A stretch of 64,000 nucleotides of DNA from Achromobacter insuavis (GCF_902859645.1 NZ_CADIJR010000002.1:1-64000), one strand, 5' to 3'; shown: positions 38,185 through 45,904, counted from the stretch's first letter. The notes: generated from the sequence alone by a model not told the origin. Made by a program: numbers and translations.

Positions 38185-38646
38185 TTATAAAATTTTCGGG
38201 AGGCGTGATGATGGGCGAAAAAAGTGCAGGACACCATCAACTTCCCGCATTAGCTGCATGTTTGCGGCCAAAGCCACTTTGATAGATGACTCATTACCGG
38301 CTTTTACTTCTGCTCTTAGGGATAAGGTCTCGGATACTTGATCTGCTACAAGTCGCACCATTTTTTTTGCAATTCCACGTCCGCGAGCGGAAGGCGCCAC
38401 AGTCCAAGACAGTTCTGCGTTTCCGCTTAACTCTTCATCAACTCTCACAGTCCCGACCGGCACACCGTTAATTTCAGCAATTAGCAACTGGCGAACAGGA
38501 TTGGCCAAGGTGGCAGTAAGCCATGCGATGTGGGACTCGAGCAATATTTGATCAGAATTGCGGCTACTAAAACGAGTGGCAGGGTCGTTTCGCCACTCAT
38601 AAAGCATCGTTGCATCTCCAATTGTTGCGTTACGTACAGTTAGCAT
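38185..38646 (-). CDS. GNAT-family N-acetyltransferase
   Basis: A 153-residue acetyl-CoA-dependent acetyltransferase of the RimI/PseH-like group. The N-terminus is MLTVRNATIGDATMLYEWRND, and the acetyl-CoA loop is APSARGRGIAKKMV. The start is the ATG at 38646, preceded by GGAGGTGG; the ATG at 38670 lies upstream of that site. It is the only gene in the decayed element that looks intact. Amino-sugar or protein N-termini are possible substrates. Confidence 0.8.
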   Translation of the reverse strand: MLTVRNATIGDATMLYEWRNDPATRFSSRNSDQILLESHIAWLTATLANPVRQLLIAEINGVPVGTVRVDEELSGNAELSWTVAPSARGRGIAKKMVRLVADQVSETLSLRAEVKAGNESSIKVALAANMQLMREVDGVLHFFRPSSRLPKIL

Positions 38647-38741
38647 GGCAGCCACCTCCAGCGGAAACACTTAATAATGCCGATTTATATGATAAGGATG
38701 CTTTAAAAAATTGTCTACACGATATGGGATAGGCCTTACGC

Positions 38742-39059
38742 ATGAACTTCTCCCTTGCAGTGCAAATTTCATTTTTTAGGAGAGCAGTATTTCAAACCAA
38801 TGATGATGGTTTGTTCCTGTACGAGTCCATGGCGAACGAGCTGGCGTTGACGCCTGGCGCATTCAACTTCCCCTATGGCCCATACAAGGATATGCCCCCC
38901 CCCCGGCCCGGTCGGGAAATGGCCGCAGCGCTTAGGCAATGCCTGGGCCCTGGTCGACGACTACCGCACCACGCCGCTTTGGTGGTGGAAACGGGCATGC
39001 CGTATTCGGTTGGCAGCGAGCATCCAGGGGCGGATGGTCCGGTCAGCTACCCGGGGTAG
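38742..39059 (+). CDS. Small unrecognised ORF with an internal C10 tract
   Basis: A 105-codon frame (MNFSLAVQISFFRRAVF...) running toward the integrase pseudogene. At 38895-38904 it contains ten consecutive C. Before the tract, this frame looks protein-like (ESMANELALTPGAFNFPYGP). After it, a different frame does (GKWPQRLGNAWALVDDYRTT). Loss of one C would join them. It is either a decayed gene or a phase-variable one; no family was recognised. Confidence 0.35.
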   Translation: MNFSLAVQISFFRRAVFQTNDDGLFLYESMANELALTPGAFNFPYGPYKDMPPPRPGREMAAALRQCLGPGRRLPHHAALVVETGMPYSVGSEHPGADGPVSYPG

Positions 39060-40058
39060 GGGCCGCTTCTTCCCGTGCGCGGCGCAGTTGGTCTTGCTGC
39101 CGCCTGCCCAGCGGGCTGCGCGCCAGCTTTTGGGCCAGCTCGCGGCCATGTGGATGGAAGTAGCGCAGGAGCATGCGGGTATCGACATTGCCGTTTACCT
39201 TGGCCTGCTCATGAATTTCAAACACCGTGGCAATCTGTGACGTGCCCTCGTGGCGTAGATCATGGAAGCGCAGATCACGGAAGTACGCGGCACTGGGGCG
39301 GCGACCGTAGTGCCAGCACATACCTTCGTAGCGCTGGCGAGCACGACGACGAGCGCGAATGAAGGCCCGCGTAACAGAGCCTGGCTGCATCGTGAATATC
39401 CGGCCACGCATAGGCTTTCCCGTGACCCAACGGCGTAGCGCTTCACGGGCAAGCGGCGTCAACGGGACATCCCGCGCGCGGCCGTTCTTGGTATGTGGCA
39501 AATGCACCACGCCATGCATTAGGTCCAGGTTCTCCCGCTGAATGCCTACGACCTCGGATCGGCGCCTGCCGGTTTCCTTGGCAACGGTGAGGACGGTGGG
39601 AAGCTCGGCCGACCTGGTCGCCCGGATGATCCATTCAAGCTCACCCCGTGGGCATTCGTCGCCGGATATGCCCCGCAGGGTAATCGGTCGAACAATCTGC
39701 GGTCGCGTGCGTCATCGACCGCCGGCCGGCGGACGAGCTGGACCGGGTTGGCCAACTGCTCAAACCCCAACCTTTCCGAATGACCGTGAAAACATGGGAG
39801 AGGAACGCAATACGGCGTGCAACCGTGGCCGGCGCTCGGTCTTTGAGCCATTCGTCACGCAGCTCCTTCAGGTCCGAGCTGCGTATCCAGTCGACGGGGC
39901 GAATGGCCAGCCTGGTCGCACGCTAGATGCGCGCAATCGACTGTTCGCCCGCCCGCCCCTTTTTTGTCGCAGACACCTCGACCAGGTAGCGGTCCAGTGC
40001 CTCGGCAAGGATCGGTGCAGGTTTACGGCGGAGCTGGCGGCGGGTCCCGCGTTTCATG
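39043..40058 (-). pseudogene. Phage-type tyrosine recombinase (integrase), broken
   Basis: Starting at the ATG at 40058, the frame reads an N-terminal SAM-like domain (ILAEALDRYLVEVSATKKG), hits an in-frame TAG at about 39922-39926, resumes (DWIRSSDLKELRDEWLKDR), shifts near 39768, reads ANPVQLVRRPAVDDARDRRL, and shifts again near 39690. The catalytic domain follows (ETGRRRSEVVG with the first Arg, FHDLRHEGTS with His-x-x-Arg, GNVDTRMLLRYFHP with the Tyr region) to the stop at 39043. The gene lies just left of the right-hand att repeat, as expected for the integrase of the older element. Confidence 0.8.
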
Positions 40059-40241
40059 GCTCGGAGGGAGGAGCGTTAAGACCGGGCAGTATCCCCTATT
40101 TACGGCCTTGCCGCAGACCCGCCCCGAGGCGACGGGCAGGTAGGCCGCCCTATTGCCCGATTCCGCGTCCTGGCCGTTCTCGCGCGCTCCAGCAGTATCA
40201 AATGACGCGCCGATCCGTCTCAAACGACGCGCCGCGCTACA

Positions 40242-40402
40242 CGATTGCGATCGTCGCTTGAGAAGCATTCTGCATCATTGCCGCTGGGAGCGGAATGAAC
40301 GACACGCGCCACGCAAACGACGCGCAAAACAAAGCGGGCCTCGGATTGCTCCGAGACCCGCTTGAGTTTCTTTGGTAGGCCCCCCGAGAGTCGAACTCGG
40401 CA
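40242..40402. repeat. att-region repeat, right copy (tRNA terminator and 3' end)
   Basis: Right copy of the ~160 bp repeat at 36516-36678. It includes the tRNA terminator hairpin at 40334-40361, which on the minus strand is followed by TTTGTTTT, and the T-arm and acceptor end of a tRNA. This copy is better preserved than the left one. Confidence 0.8.
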
Positions 40403-40422
40403 CCAACGGATTATGAGTCGGG
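40373..40422 (-). other. 3' fragment of a CAT-anticodon tRNA (attachment site of the prophage)
   Basis: The minus strand from 40422 to 40373 reads the anticodon loop CTCATAA (anticodon CAT at 40415-40413), the variable loop, a T-arm (CCGAG TTCGACT CTCGG), the acceptor strand GGGGCCT, A and CCA. Upstream there is no D-arm and the 5' anticodon stem does not pair, so this is a displaced tRNA end, not a working gene. tRNA-Met and tRNA-Ile2 both carry CAT and cannot be separated from this half. Confidence 0.75.
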
Positions 40423-40603
40423 CGTTTTAGAAAAAGGCATAAATAGAGATCACTTCAAAATCAATGACTTGCAGAGATAGCCATCCCTCAATTTGATCGT
40501 GATCTAGTACCTTTTCACCAGAGATTCGACTGGTTTACGTCAAGATTACGTCAAGATCCTGGCCAACCAGCACAGCTTCAAGGCATAGCAGATCAAGCCG
40601 TGC

Positions 40604-41254
40604 CTAGATCAGCATTGGCACGTCGATATCCAGCTCAAGCTGTCGCCTAACATGTATCGCCCGGAACTTCCGCCACGGGCTGGGCTCAAGTCCTTCGGCA
40701 GTGGAAAACGCCTCTTTGGCCAACGGCCATTGCAGTTTTGCTAGGTTCAAGGCTTGGTTGAATCGACGGTAGCACCATGATCGGGAGATCAACAGATGGG
40801 TCGCCACATCGAGCATCTTGTTATCGAAGCGCCTCAGCAATTGCAAGTACGCTGCAGCAGGTGATTCGTAGGAAGCGGGCTCTGCTTCGCTATCGGCCGA
40901 TGACTCTTCTCGTTGGATCAACACGGCAAGCGGCTCAAGCCCTTCGTCTGCCGCCAGCTTCTCTAGCAGCGGATGGGCAGCATCGTCAGGCGCTCCGGCG
41001 GGCGCATGATCAAGCCGAACGGCGTAGCGGACGTTGAGTTCTGACCGCCGCACGAGCTTGTGATACAGAAAGCTGAGGATCTTCTCTTGATAGTCAAGGT
41101 TTCCGAATTCGGGAGTGAGCCCCTTTTCCAACCTGAGCTCCTCGGCCAACAGCCAAGCCTCTCCCTCAACATCTGACACGCTGTGCTCACCGCGCGTGTG
41201 AGCAGCAATACGCCGTAACGCCCCACGACAACTACGAAGAAACTTATCAAACAT
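40604..41254 (-). CDS. Unrecognised prophage protein, possibly helix-turn-helix
   Basis: A protein of about 216 residues starting MFDKFLRSCRGALRRIAAHTRG; a GTG at 41281 would add nine residues. It is largely helical and charged. The segment ISRSWCYRRFNQALNLAK near residue 170 resembles a sigma-region-4-type recognition helix, and the preceding part (SFLYHKLVRRSELNVRYAVRLD) resembles small sigma-like regulators. That similarity is weak. It lies alone at the left end of the prophage, transcribed toward the att site. Confidence 0.6.
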   Translation of the reverse strand: MFDKFLRSCRGALRRIAAHTRGEHSVSDVEGEAWLLAEELRLEKGLTPEFGNLDYQEKILSFLYHKLVRRSELNVRYAVRLDHAPAGAPDDAAHPLLEKLAADEGLEPLAVLIQREESSADSEAEPASYESPAAAYLQLLRRFDNKMLDVATHLLISRSWCYRRFNQALNLAKLQWPLAKEAFSTAEGLEPSPWRKFRAIHVRRQLELDIDVPMLI

Positions 41255-41743
41255 CACATCAACATCACAGCCCGGTGCCACCGCTCGACCTCGTTGCTTA
41301 CCCGTTGAGCAGTGGATAATAGGGACGATTCTTTCCGAAGTGAAGTGCTCTTGCGCATTGATGGACTAGCATCTGGTGCTGGTGCATTCAGCAAAGTCAG
41401 GCGACAACGGCAAACCGGGTCTGATCTCGGATAGGTGCGACGAGCGACGCGGGCCAGCCAGCCCCTGGGGATTGATCGCGCTCAAGGGCGCCTAGAACTA
41501 CCTAACGAGCCGCGCGCGAGCTGCGAAAAGGCGTCGCGCCAAGATGCTACGCGGCCGAAGATAGCTGTTGTATCCGAAGCAGCAGATCCCGGCAAAAGAC
41601 AACCTTTGGAGCAACCCTTGCACTCGACTGTTGGCCAAATGCTACCCGATAGAAAAAAACAATTCACTCTGTAAGTCAATGAGCTATGATTTGATCAAAA
41701 TGTTTCTTGTTGTCACAACAAAAAGACCGGAGAGCAATAAGAT
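41255..41743. other. Non-coding gap before the membrane-gene pair
   Basis: About 490 bp with no supported gene. The end nearest 41744 is AT-rich (TTGATCAAAATGTTTCTTG) and probably carries the plus-strand promoter of the following pair. A GGAG ribosome-binding site sits 10 bp before the ATG at 41744. Confidence 0.45.
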
Positions 41744-42121
41744 ATGGCCAGCAAGTCGAGTGGGAACGCAAACGGGAAGCCGATAGTCAAAATTGGGTTC
41801 TATCATGCGGTCAGAGACGTCCTTATAGCCGCTATGGCCCGAGGTCAGCTCCTGCTAATGTGTGCATTCCTTGTACTGTTCGTCGTTGTCATCCGCCTTC
41901 CGCCGGATCAGTTGTCCGCCTTCGTATTCCGCATCATGGACGGATTGGCCAACGGCTCGTATCTGGGGTGGGGCCTGTTCGGCCTGACTGCTATAGGCTG
42001 GGGCATCAATGCGCGATTCTTGCGCCGAATCAATGCAACCGAAATGCAGCGTGTGGCCGATGCAAAGACCGCCGCACAGCAAGCAAAACTGGGCCAGCAT
42101 GTCCGATCAAGTGAGGTTTGA
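41744..42121 (+). CDS. Prophage cargo membrane protein A (unknown)
   Basis: A 125-residue protein, not recognised. Two transmembrane segments lie at about 36-53 (LLLMCAFLVLFVVVIRL) and 72-90 (SYLGWGLFGLTAIGWGI). The tail is basic and helical (RFLRRINATEMQRVADAK). Its stop is immediately followed by the ATG of the next gene (TGAATG), so the two are a translational unit. It has its own promoter region and terminator, in the opposite direction to the phage late genes, as is typical of lysogeny-expressed cargo. Confidence 0.65.
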   Translation: MASKSSGNANGKPIVKIGFYHAVRDVLIAAMARGQLLLMCAFLVLFVVVIRLPPDQLSAFVFRIMDGLANGSYLGWGLFGLTAIGWGINARFLRRINATEMQRVADAKTAAQQAKLGQHVRSSEV

Positions 42122-42670
42122 ATGGAATATATCGTAATTGCTATGGGAGTCCTCGCCGTGTATCACTATGTACTGCAGTCAGCGATTATCCCATCGCTGC
42201 GCAGTCATCTGCGATATCAGGCATTCGCTCTTCGAGACGAGCTACGCGAACTAAAAGTGCGATACGGCACTGAATTACCAGATCAAGTGTTCCATAGCCT
42301 ACAAGATTCGGTTAATTTTATTATTGCCGATATGTGGCGCATCACGGTATTTAATTTGATCGCAGCAAGACGAGCACTCGATTCTCACCCCGAGGTGGAA
42401 AGGCGCGTGCAGGACAAATTAGACTCTCTTGATAGCTGCAAATTGGATGCTGTTATCCAATTGCGCAAACGAATGACCAGACTGTCTATCAAGGCAGCAG
42501 CAATTGACGCGGCTGGTTGGTGGATCTACATTCTGCCCGTTATCTGGGCAGTGGCCTGCGTTTCTCGTTTTAAGAAGCTGATGCGACTAGTCCTGGCCGC
42601 TCCAAAAGGGCTTCGCGACGAAGTCATCTTTCCACATGCTTTAACGGAAGCGACCGCTACCGCGTCATAA
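42122..42670 (+). CDS. Prophage cargo membrane protein B (unknown)
   Basis: A 182-residue protein, not recognised. A membrane helix at about 2-20 (YIVIAMGVLAVYHYVL) and another at 138-156 (GWWIYILPVIWAVACV) frame a soluble helical middle region with many Arg and Asp residues. It is coupled to protein A with zero spacing. Codon use is less GC-biased than in the core genes. A membrane-acting superinfection-exclusion or abortive-infection module is possible, from position and topology only. Confidence 0.65.
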   Translation: MEYIVIAMGVLAVYHYVLQSAIIPSLRSHLRYQAFALRDELRELKVRYGTELPDQVFHSLQDSVNFIIADMWRITVFNLIAARRALDSHPEVERRVQDKLDSLDSCKLDAVIQLRKRMTRLSIKAAAIDAAGWWIYILPVIWAVACVSRFKKLMRLVLAAPKGLRDEVIFPHALTEATATAS

Positions 42671-42685
42671 TGTTGACAAGACAAG

Positions 42686-42708
42686 AGCCACCCAAGCGGT
42701 GGCTTTTT
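42686..42708 (+). terminator. Terminator of the membrane-gene pair
   Basis: AGCCACC pairs with GGTGGCT around a five-base loop and is followed by five T. It lies 16 bp after the stop of the second gene. Confidence 0.85.
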
Positions 42709-43201
42709 ATTTGGCCAAGCCTGCACCATAGCCCCCCCTGCGACGCGGGACGCTCCCCATACAGTGCCATGTAGCTATGGGCGAAGTCGTCCCAGCTACC
42801 GCTGGTCACCGCGGGCACCGCTCAGGCAGACTGGTACAAAGTTGGCGACCAATACTGTAAATGGGCCGGCAGAAGCGAAGCAGCGAACTGCAATGGACGG
42901 CTGTAATTAATGCGCAATAGCTTTATCACGCTCGCGACGCCCATGCCGGCCGCCGCAGAGCATTCGCCCCAGCCCCCTCACGGGTTGGGGCGTTTTCGTT
43001 TTAGTGAGGTGGCAAGCTGCAGGGCGATGAGGCGGGCAGTGGATTAGGGGCTGCGACATTCCTCCCCCAACGTTCCTCCGCCGTGTACCTGGTGCTGCCG
43101 GTCGCCACTGGCCCGTTAGCGCTGCGTGCTGGGTGATAGAGGTTGACCTTCCGCGGCTGGATCACGACAATCGGAGACAGCCACGGACGGCGAGGAACAC
43201 C
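42709..43201. other. Gap between the two cargo modules
   Basis: About 490 bp. A short frame ending at 42906 (VTAGTAQADWYKVGDQYCKW) looks like the end of a small secreted protein but has no start codon, so it may be a remnant. A further terminator lies at 42965-43002. Confidence 0.4.
42965..43002 (+). terminator. Terminator before the PIN module
   Basis: CGCCCCA pairs with TGGGGCG (with inner CC/GG pairing) and is followed by TTTTCGTTTT. No intact plus-strand gene lies directly upstream, so it insulates the PIN pair or ends the remnant above. Confidence 0.7.
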
Positions 43202-44008
43202 ATGAAGTCGAGCAAATTCAAGATTACGATGAAAGGGGAAGAAGCTGGTGACAGCCTTCGCCTCAGTGATCTTATCGACCAATTGAATGCCCTCAAGCAG
43301 ACGCTCAACCAAATCGACATGTCTGTCTCCGGCAGCAGGGCCCCTTCCCTGTACTACCGTGTAACGAAAATCACGATGAATAGCCCGGCAACTTTTGAGC
43401 TAGAGGCGGTTTCCAAGACTAGCGGCCCCTCTTACGCTCGCCGGGTTGTCTCGAGGTTAGACAGGGATATCCGAAAGGTGATCTCTGGAAAGCGCCCGAC
43501 CGGCGCAAGCCTAGATTTGATGGAGTCTTATGGCTCCTTATCAGGTCCGCTCCGCAAACACGTCGCTGAGGTCATTCTCCAGTTCGACAGTGGCCAACCA
43601 ATAGATTTGCCTCGAAATCTGAACGTCAGAGTTGATGAAATACTGGGGCCTGATCAAGTCGAAGAGGGGTCTGTTGTCGGCAGTTTGGACGTGATCGATG
43701 TACACAATCAACGTAACTACTTCAAGGTATACCCGATAGTCGGGCCGCGCAGTGTCAAGTGTTTTTTCCCTAGTGGAATGTTGGCAGAGGCTCTCGCGGG
43801 AATTAACCGCTCCGTCCGCATTTCCGGGCAACTACACTTCAAAAAAGCCGAAAAGCACCCGCACCTGATCAAAGTCCGCAGCATCGAGGTGCTCCCCGAG
43901 AGATCTGAGGTTCCCTCTCTGTCCAGCCTGCGCGGGCTCGCGCCCGGCGCTTGCGAAGGTATGAAGTCAGAGGACTACGTAAACAAGGTCAGAAATGGCG
44001 ACTGGTAA
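43202..44008 (+). CDS. Partner of the PIN protein, candidate antitoxin (268 residues)
   Basis: Not a recognised family. It starts at the ATG at 43202 with AGGA upstream; an ATG at 43133 lacks such a site. The N-terminal part (MKSSKFKITMKGEEAGDSLRLSDLIDQ cut after SLRL) combines a beta strand with a helix. The middle (LEVA-like FELEAVSK, ARRVVSRLDRDI) is mixed alpha/beta. A small beta-barrel-like segment VRISGQLHFKKAEKHPHLIK lies near 225. The C-terminal SLRGLAPGA...EDYVNKVRNGDW resembles the toxin-embracing tails of VapB-type antitoxins. It overlaps the PIN gene by 14 bp. At 268 residues it is far larger than usual antitoxins (70-100). Confidence 0.7.
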   Translation: MKSSKFKITMKGEEAGDSLRLSDLIDQLNALKQTLNQIDMSVSGSRAPSLYYRVTKITMNSPATFELEAVSKTSGPSYARRVVSRLDRDIRKVISGKRPTGASLDLMESYGSLSGPLRKHVAEVILQFDSGQPIDLPRNLNVRVDEILGPDQVEEGSVVGSLDVIDVHNQRNYFKVYPIVGPRSVKCFFPSGMLAEALAGINRSVRISGQLHFKKAEKHPHLIKVRSIEVLPERSEVPSLSSLRGLAPGACEGMKSEDYVNKVRNGDW

Positions 44009-44546
44009 ACCGCGCTTCTATTGGGACACGGCACCGCTGATCGCATGGATCACCGGCGAGAAGCGGGAAGACCCCGCAGAAATGGCAGGGTTGGCTGAAG
44101 TCCTCGATATGGTTGATCGAGGACGAGCCATAGTTATGATCTCCGTACTGTGGCGAGCTGAAATTCTCGACCTCAGACTAACGGCTGCTCAGAAAAAGCA
44201 GTTGGAGCTGGCCTTCGAAGGACGATCAATAGTCGAATTGGAGGCGGGCAGCAAAGTTATGGCGCTAGCTGGCGAAATTCGCAATTTCCACAAAGCAGCA
44301 GCGAAGAAGGGCGTCCTACAAAATGTCCGGGTTCCAGACGCCATCCACCTGGCCACGGCTGTCCATTATGAGGCTACCGAATTCCATACATTCGATGGCG
44401 CTCGGCAAGGCGGTAACTCGGGCGGTCTCATCACTCTGGACGGCAACGTTGCGGGCCATCGTCTGAAGATTTGCGCTCCCAAGGCGGAACAGCTTCAGTT
44501 TCAATTTGCCGCCGCCGGGAACGAAGCCTCAGATACCGAGGACTGA
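43995..44546 (+). CDS. PIN-domain ribonuclease (VapC-like)
   Basis: A 183-residue PIN nuclease. The acidic catalytic set looks complete: Asp11 in FYWDTAPLIAW, Glu56 in WRAEILD, Asp115 in VPDAIHLATA and Asp134 in FHTFDGAR. PIN toxins usually cut tRNA or rRNA and are held inactive by a partner. This one is longer than typical VapC (~130) by a C-terminal tail of ~35 residues. The ATG lies inside the upstream gene, so the partner is translated first, as in many toxin-antitoxin operons. It is followed by its own terminator. Confidence 0.85.
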   Translation: MATGKPRFYWDTAPLIAWITGEKREDPAEMAGLAEVLDMVDRGRAIVMISVLWRAEILDLRLTAAQKKQLELAFEGRSIVELEAGSKVMALAGEIRNFHKAAAKKGVLQNVRVPDAIHLATAVHYEATEFHTFDGARQGGNSGGLITLDGNVAGHRLKICAPKAEQLQFQFAAAGNEASDTED

Positions 44547-44566
44547 GTAACCATCCGCCCCACCCC

Positions 44567-44588
44567 AGCCACATCCGGGTGGCTTTTT
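44567..44588 (+). terminator. Terminator of the PIN module
   Basis: AGCCAC pairs with GTGGCT over a short loop and is followed by five T. It is very similar to the terminator at 42686, which suggests both cargo modules derive from similar cassettes. Confidence 0.8.
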
Positions 44589-44629
44589 GGTTGGCCGATG
44601 TTCTCGCGTGAAAAACACTACGGGCAACC

Positions 44630-45136
44630 CTAGCGCTGCCTCGCCTGGCACGCTTCAAGCTGCGCGGTCACTCGCTGGATTCCAGCCCGGAGGGCGAAAT
44701 AATCCGATCTAGCAGCTGGATCAAGTTCGGCGCGGGCTCCATGATCCACGCGGGTGGCGACGCCGGTTTCGGACACTCCACCGCCGGCAGCGGGGCAGGC
44801 GGCACGGACGTGCAGCCGCTGGCGCCCAGCATCAACATCAGCCCGCAAACCCTCGTCTTGTATCTGCGCATTGCGCAACCCTCCATAGGCGGCCCACTCG
44901 GCACGCGCATTCCGTTCGTTGATATCGGCGACGGCAGCATGCCGCTGTGCCAGGATCTCGCGGGCCTGCCGCTGGCCGTCAGCCACTTCCTCTGCTCGGG
45001 CCGCGCGCTGGACCGCCAACTGCTCGCCATAGCGCCAGCCCTGCGCCGTCCATGCAGCTACCCCAAACGCAAGCCCGCCGGCCAGCGCCGCGGCAGCGTA
45101 CCCCCGCCACCCGATCAGCGCAGACCCGAAAGACAT
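44630..45136 (-). CDS. Rz-like inner-membrane spanin
   Basis: A 168-residue i-spanin. The N-terminal membrane anchor (about 12-30, YAAAALAGGLAFGVAAW) is followed by a long periplasmic helical segment (RAARAEEVADGQRQAREIL). Spanins fuse inner and outer membranes at the last step of host lysis. It overlaps the endolysin gene by 22 bp at its start and contains Rz1 in another frame. Confidence 0.82.
   Translation of the reverse strand: MSFGSALIGWRGYAAAALAGGLAFGVAAWTAQGWRYGEQLAVQRAARAEEVADGQRQAREILAQRHAAVADINERNARAEWAAYGGLRNAQIQDEGLRADVDAGRQRLHVRAACPAAGGGVSETGVATRVDHGARAELDPAARSDYFALRAGIQRVTAQLEACQARQR
44668..44871 (-). CDS. Rz1-like outer-membrane lipoprotein spanin, nested in Rz
   Basis: A 67-residue frame inside Rz, in a different phase, from the ATG at 44871 with GGAGGG 7 bp upstream. 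It has a short signal peptide with lipobox LGASGC and a proline-rich mature part (CTSVPPAPLPAVECPKP), the hallmarks of o-spanins. Confidence 0.85.
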   Translation of the reverse strand: MRRYKTRVCGLMLMLGASGCTSVPPAPLPAVECPKPASPPAWIMEPAPNLIQLLDRIISPSGLESSE

Positions 45137-45669
45137 AGCCGTTCCTCATCCAGGCGCCGGTTGTACAGGCCCGGCACGAAGACCTTGGCGCCCTTCGCAT
45201 CGGTGACATAGGACCAGACCGGCGATCCATTCGGCGCATGCGCTAGGGCGTTGCAGCCCTCACGCAGCCGGCCGGCGTTGATCAGGCCCACCGCCCGACT
45301 CGCGCAGGTAGCTGGCGTGCCGAAGTTGTGAGCGTGGCTGCTCAAGGCGTCAAAGACCGGCTGGCTGACCACCACGTCGATGCAGTCGGCAAGCTGCAGC
45401 TGCCCCTTACTCACCACCAAGCGCTCAACCTGCTCGCAGCGTTCGGGCGACCAGTAGTCGCCCACCACCAGCGGTTCGGGGCTGGTGTGCTTGGTGATGC
45501 CCTTACAAACGGTGGGCAACCCGCCGGCCAGCTTGTCGGCATAGACGACGTTTTGCCCCTCGCCTTCCCACTTGCCGAGGAAAGATTGCAGCGTGGGCGA
45601 GAACAGCGCCAGGTAGCCAGAAGCGACAAGGGCGGCAGCGCCGCCCGTGATCTTGGTTCCGAGTTTCAT
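45115..45669 (-). CDS. SAR-type endolysin (GH24 lysozyme)
   Basis: A 184-residue peptidoglycan hydrolase. The N-terminal weakly hydrophobic Gly/Ala-rich helix (about 7-24) is a signal-anchor-release segment as in R21 endolysin. The catalytic region is KWEGEGQNVVYADKLAGG with Glu35 and Asp45, followed by LPTVCKGIT. The start is the ATG at 45669; its A is shared with the holin stop (TGATG). Confidence 0.88.
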   Translation of the reverse strand: MKLGTKITGGAAALVASGYLALFSPTLQSFLGKWEGEGQNVVYADKLAGGLPTVCKGITKHTSPEPLVVGDYWSPERCEQVERLVVSKGQLQLADCIDVVVSQPVFDALSSHAHNFGTPATCASRAVGLINAGRLREGCNALAHAPNGSPVWSYVTDAKGAKVFVPGLYNRRLDEERLCLSGLR

Positions 45670-45854
45670 CACACCCCCTTGCCCATCCACCAATCTCGCA
45701 CCAAACGCCAGTATTTCGGCACCAGCAGCCCGATCTGCATGGCGAGATACACCAGCGTGGCCATCGCCACCCATTCGTTGAGCGTCAGGCCATAAAACAC
45801 CGCCCCTCCTGCGCCAATCCCCATCTTGACCATCGCTGCCTGGTCTTCGTGCAT
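45669..45854 (-). CDS. Small holin/pinholin-like protein
   Basis: A 61-residue protein starting MHEDQAAMVKMGIGAGGAVF at the ATG at 45854 with AGGAGC upstream. One clear membrane helix (LNEWVAMATLVYLAMQIGLL) follows a weaker Gly/Ala-rich hydrophobic segment. The tail is basic (PKYWRLVRDWW). A partner of a SAR endolysin is usually a pinholin, which needs only small membrane lesions. Confidence 0.75.
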   Translation of the reverse strand: MHEDQAAMVKMGIGAGGAVFYGLTLNEWVAMATLVYLAMQIGLLVPKYWRLVRDWWMGKGV

Positions 45855-45904
45855 CGTGTTGCTCCTATTGCCGGTCTGCATTGCTGCCTCCCGTTGTGTG
45901 GACG

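Larger units (their letters stand above)
36649..40402. mobile_element. Decayed integrative element in a tRNA gene
   Basis: About 3.7 kb bounded by the two tRNA-end repeats. GC is lower than in the flanks. Contents are a broken methyltransferase, an IS66-type orfA remnant, an intact-looking GNAT gene, a small ORF with a poly-C tract and an integrase pseudogene beside the right-hand repeat. This is what remains of a genomic island or phage that used the same tRNA as the prophage to its right. Confidence 0.7.

Noticed and set aside
40373-40450. Complete tRNA gene with CAT anticodon
   Set aside because: Only the anticodon loop, T-arm and acceptor 3' strand are present. The DNA where the D-arm should be is AT-rich and unrelated, and the 5' anticodon stem does not pair.
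42778-42906. Small secreted protein ending YCKWAGRSEAANCNGRL
   Set aside because: The frame has a TAG just upstream and no usable start codon, so at most a remnant.
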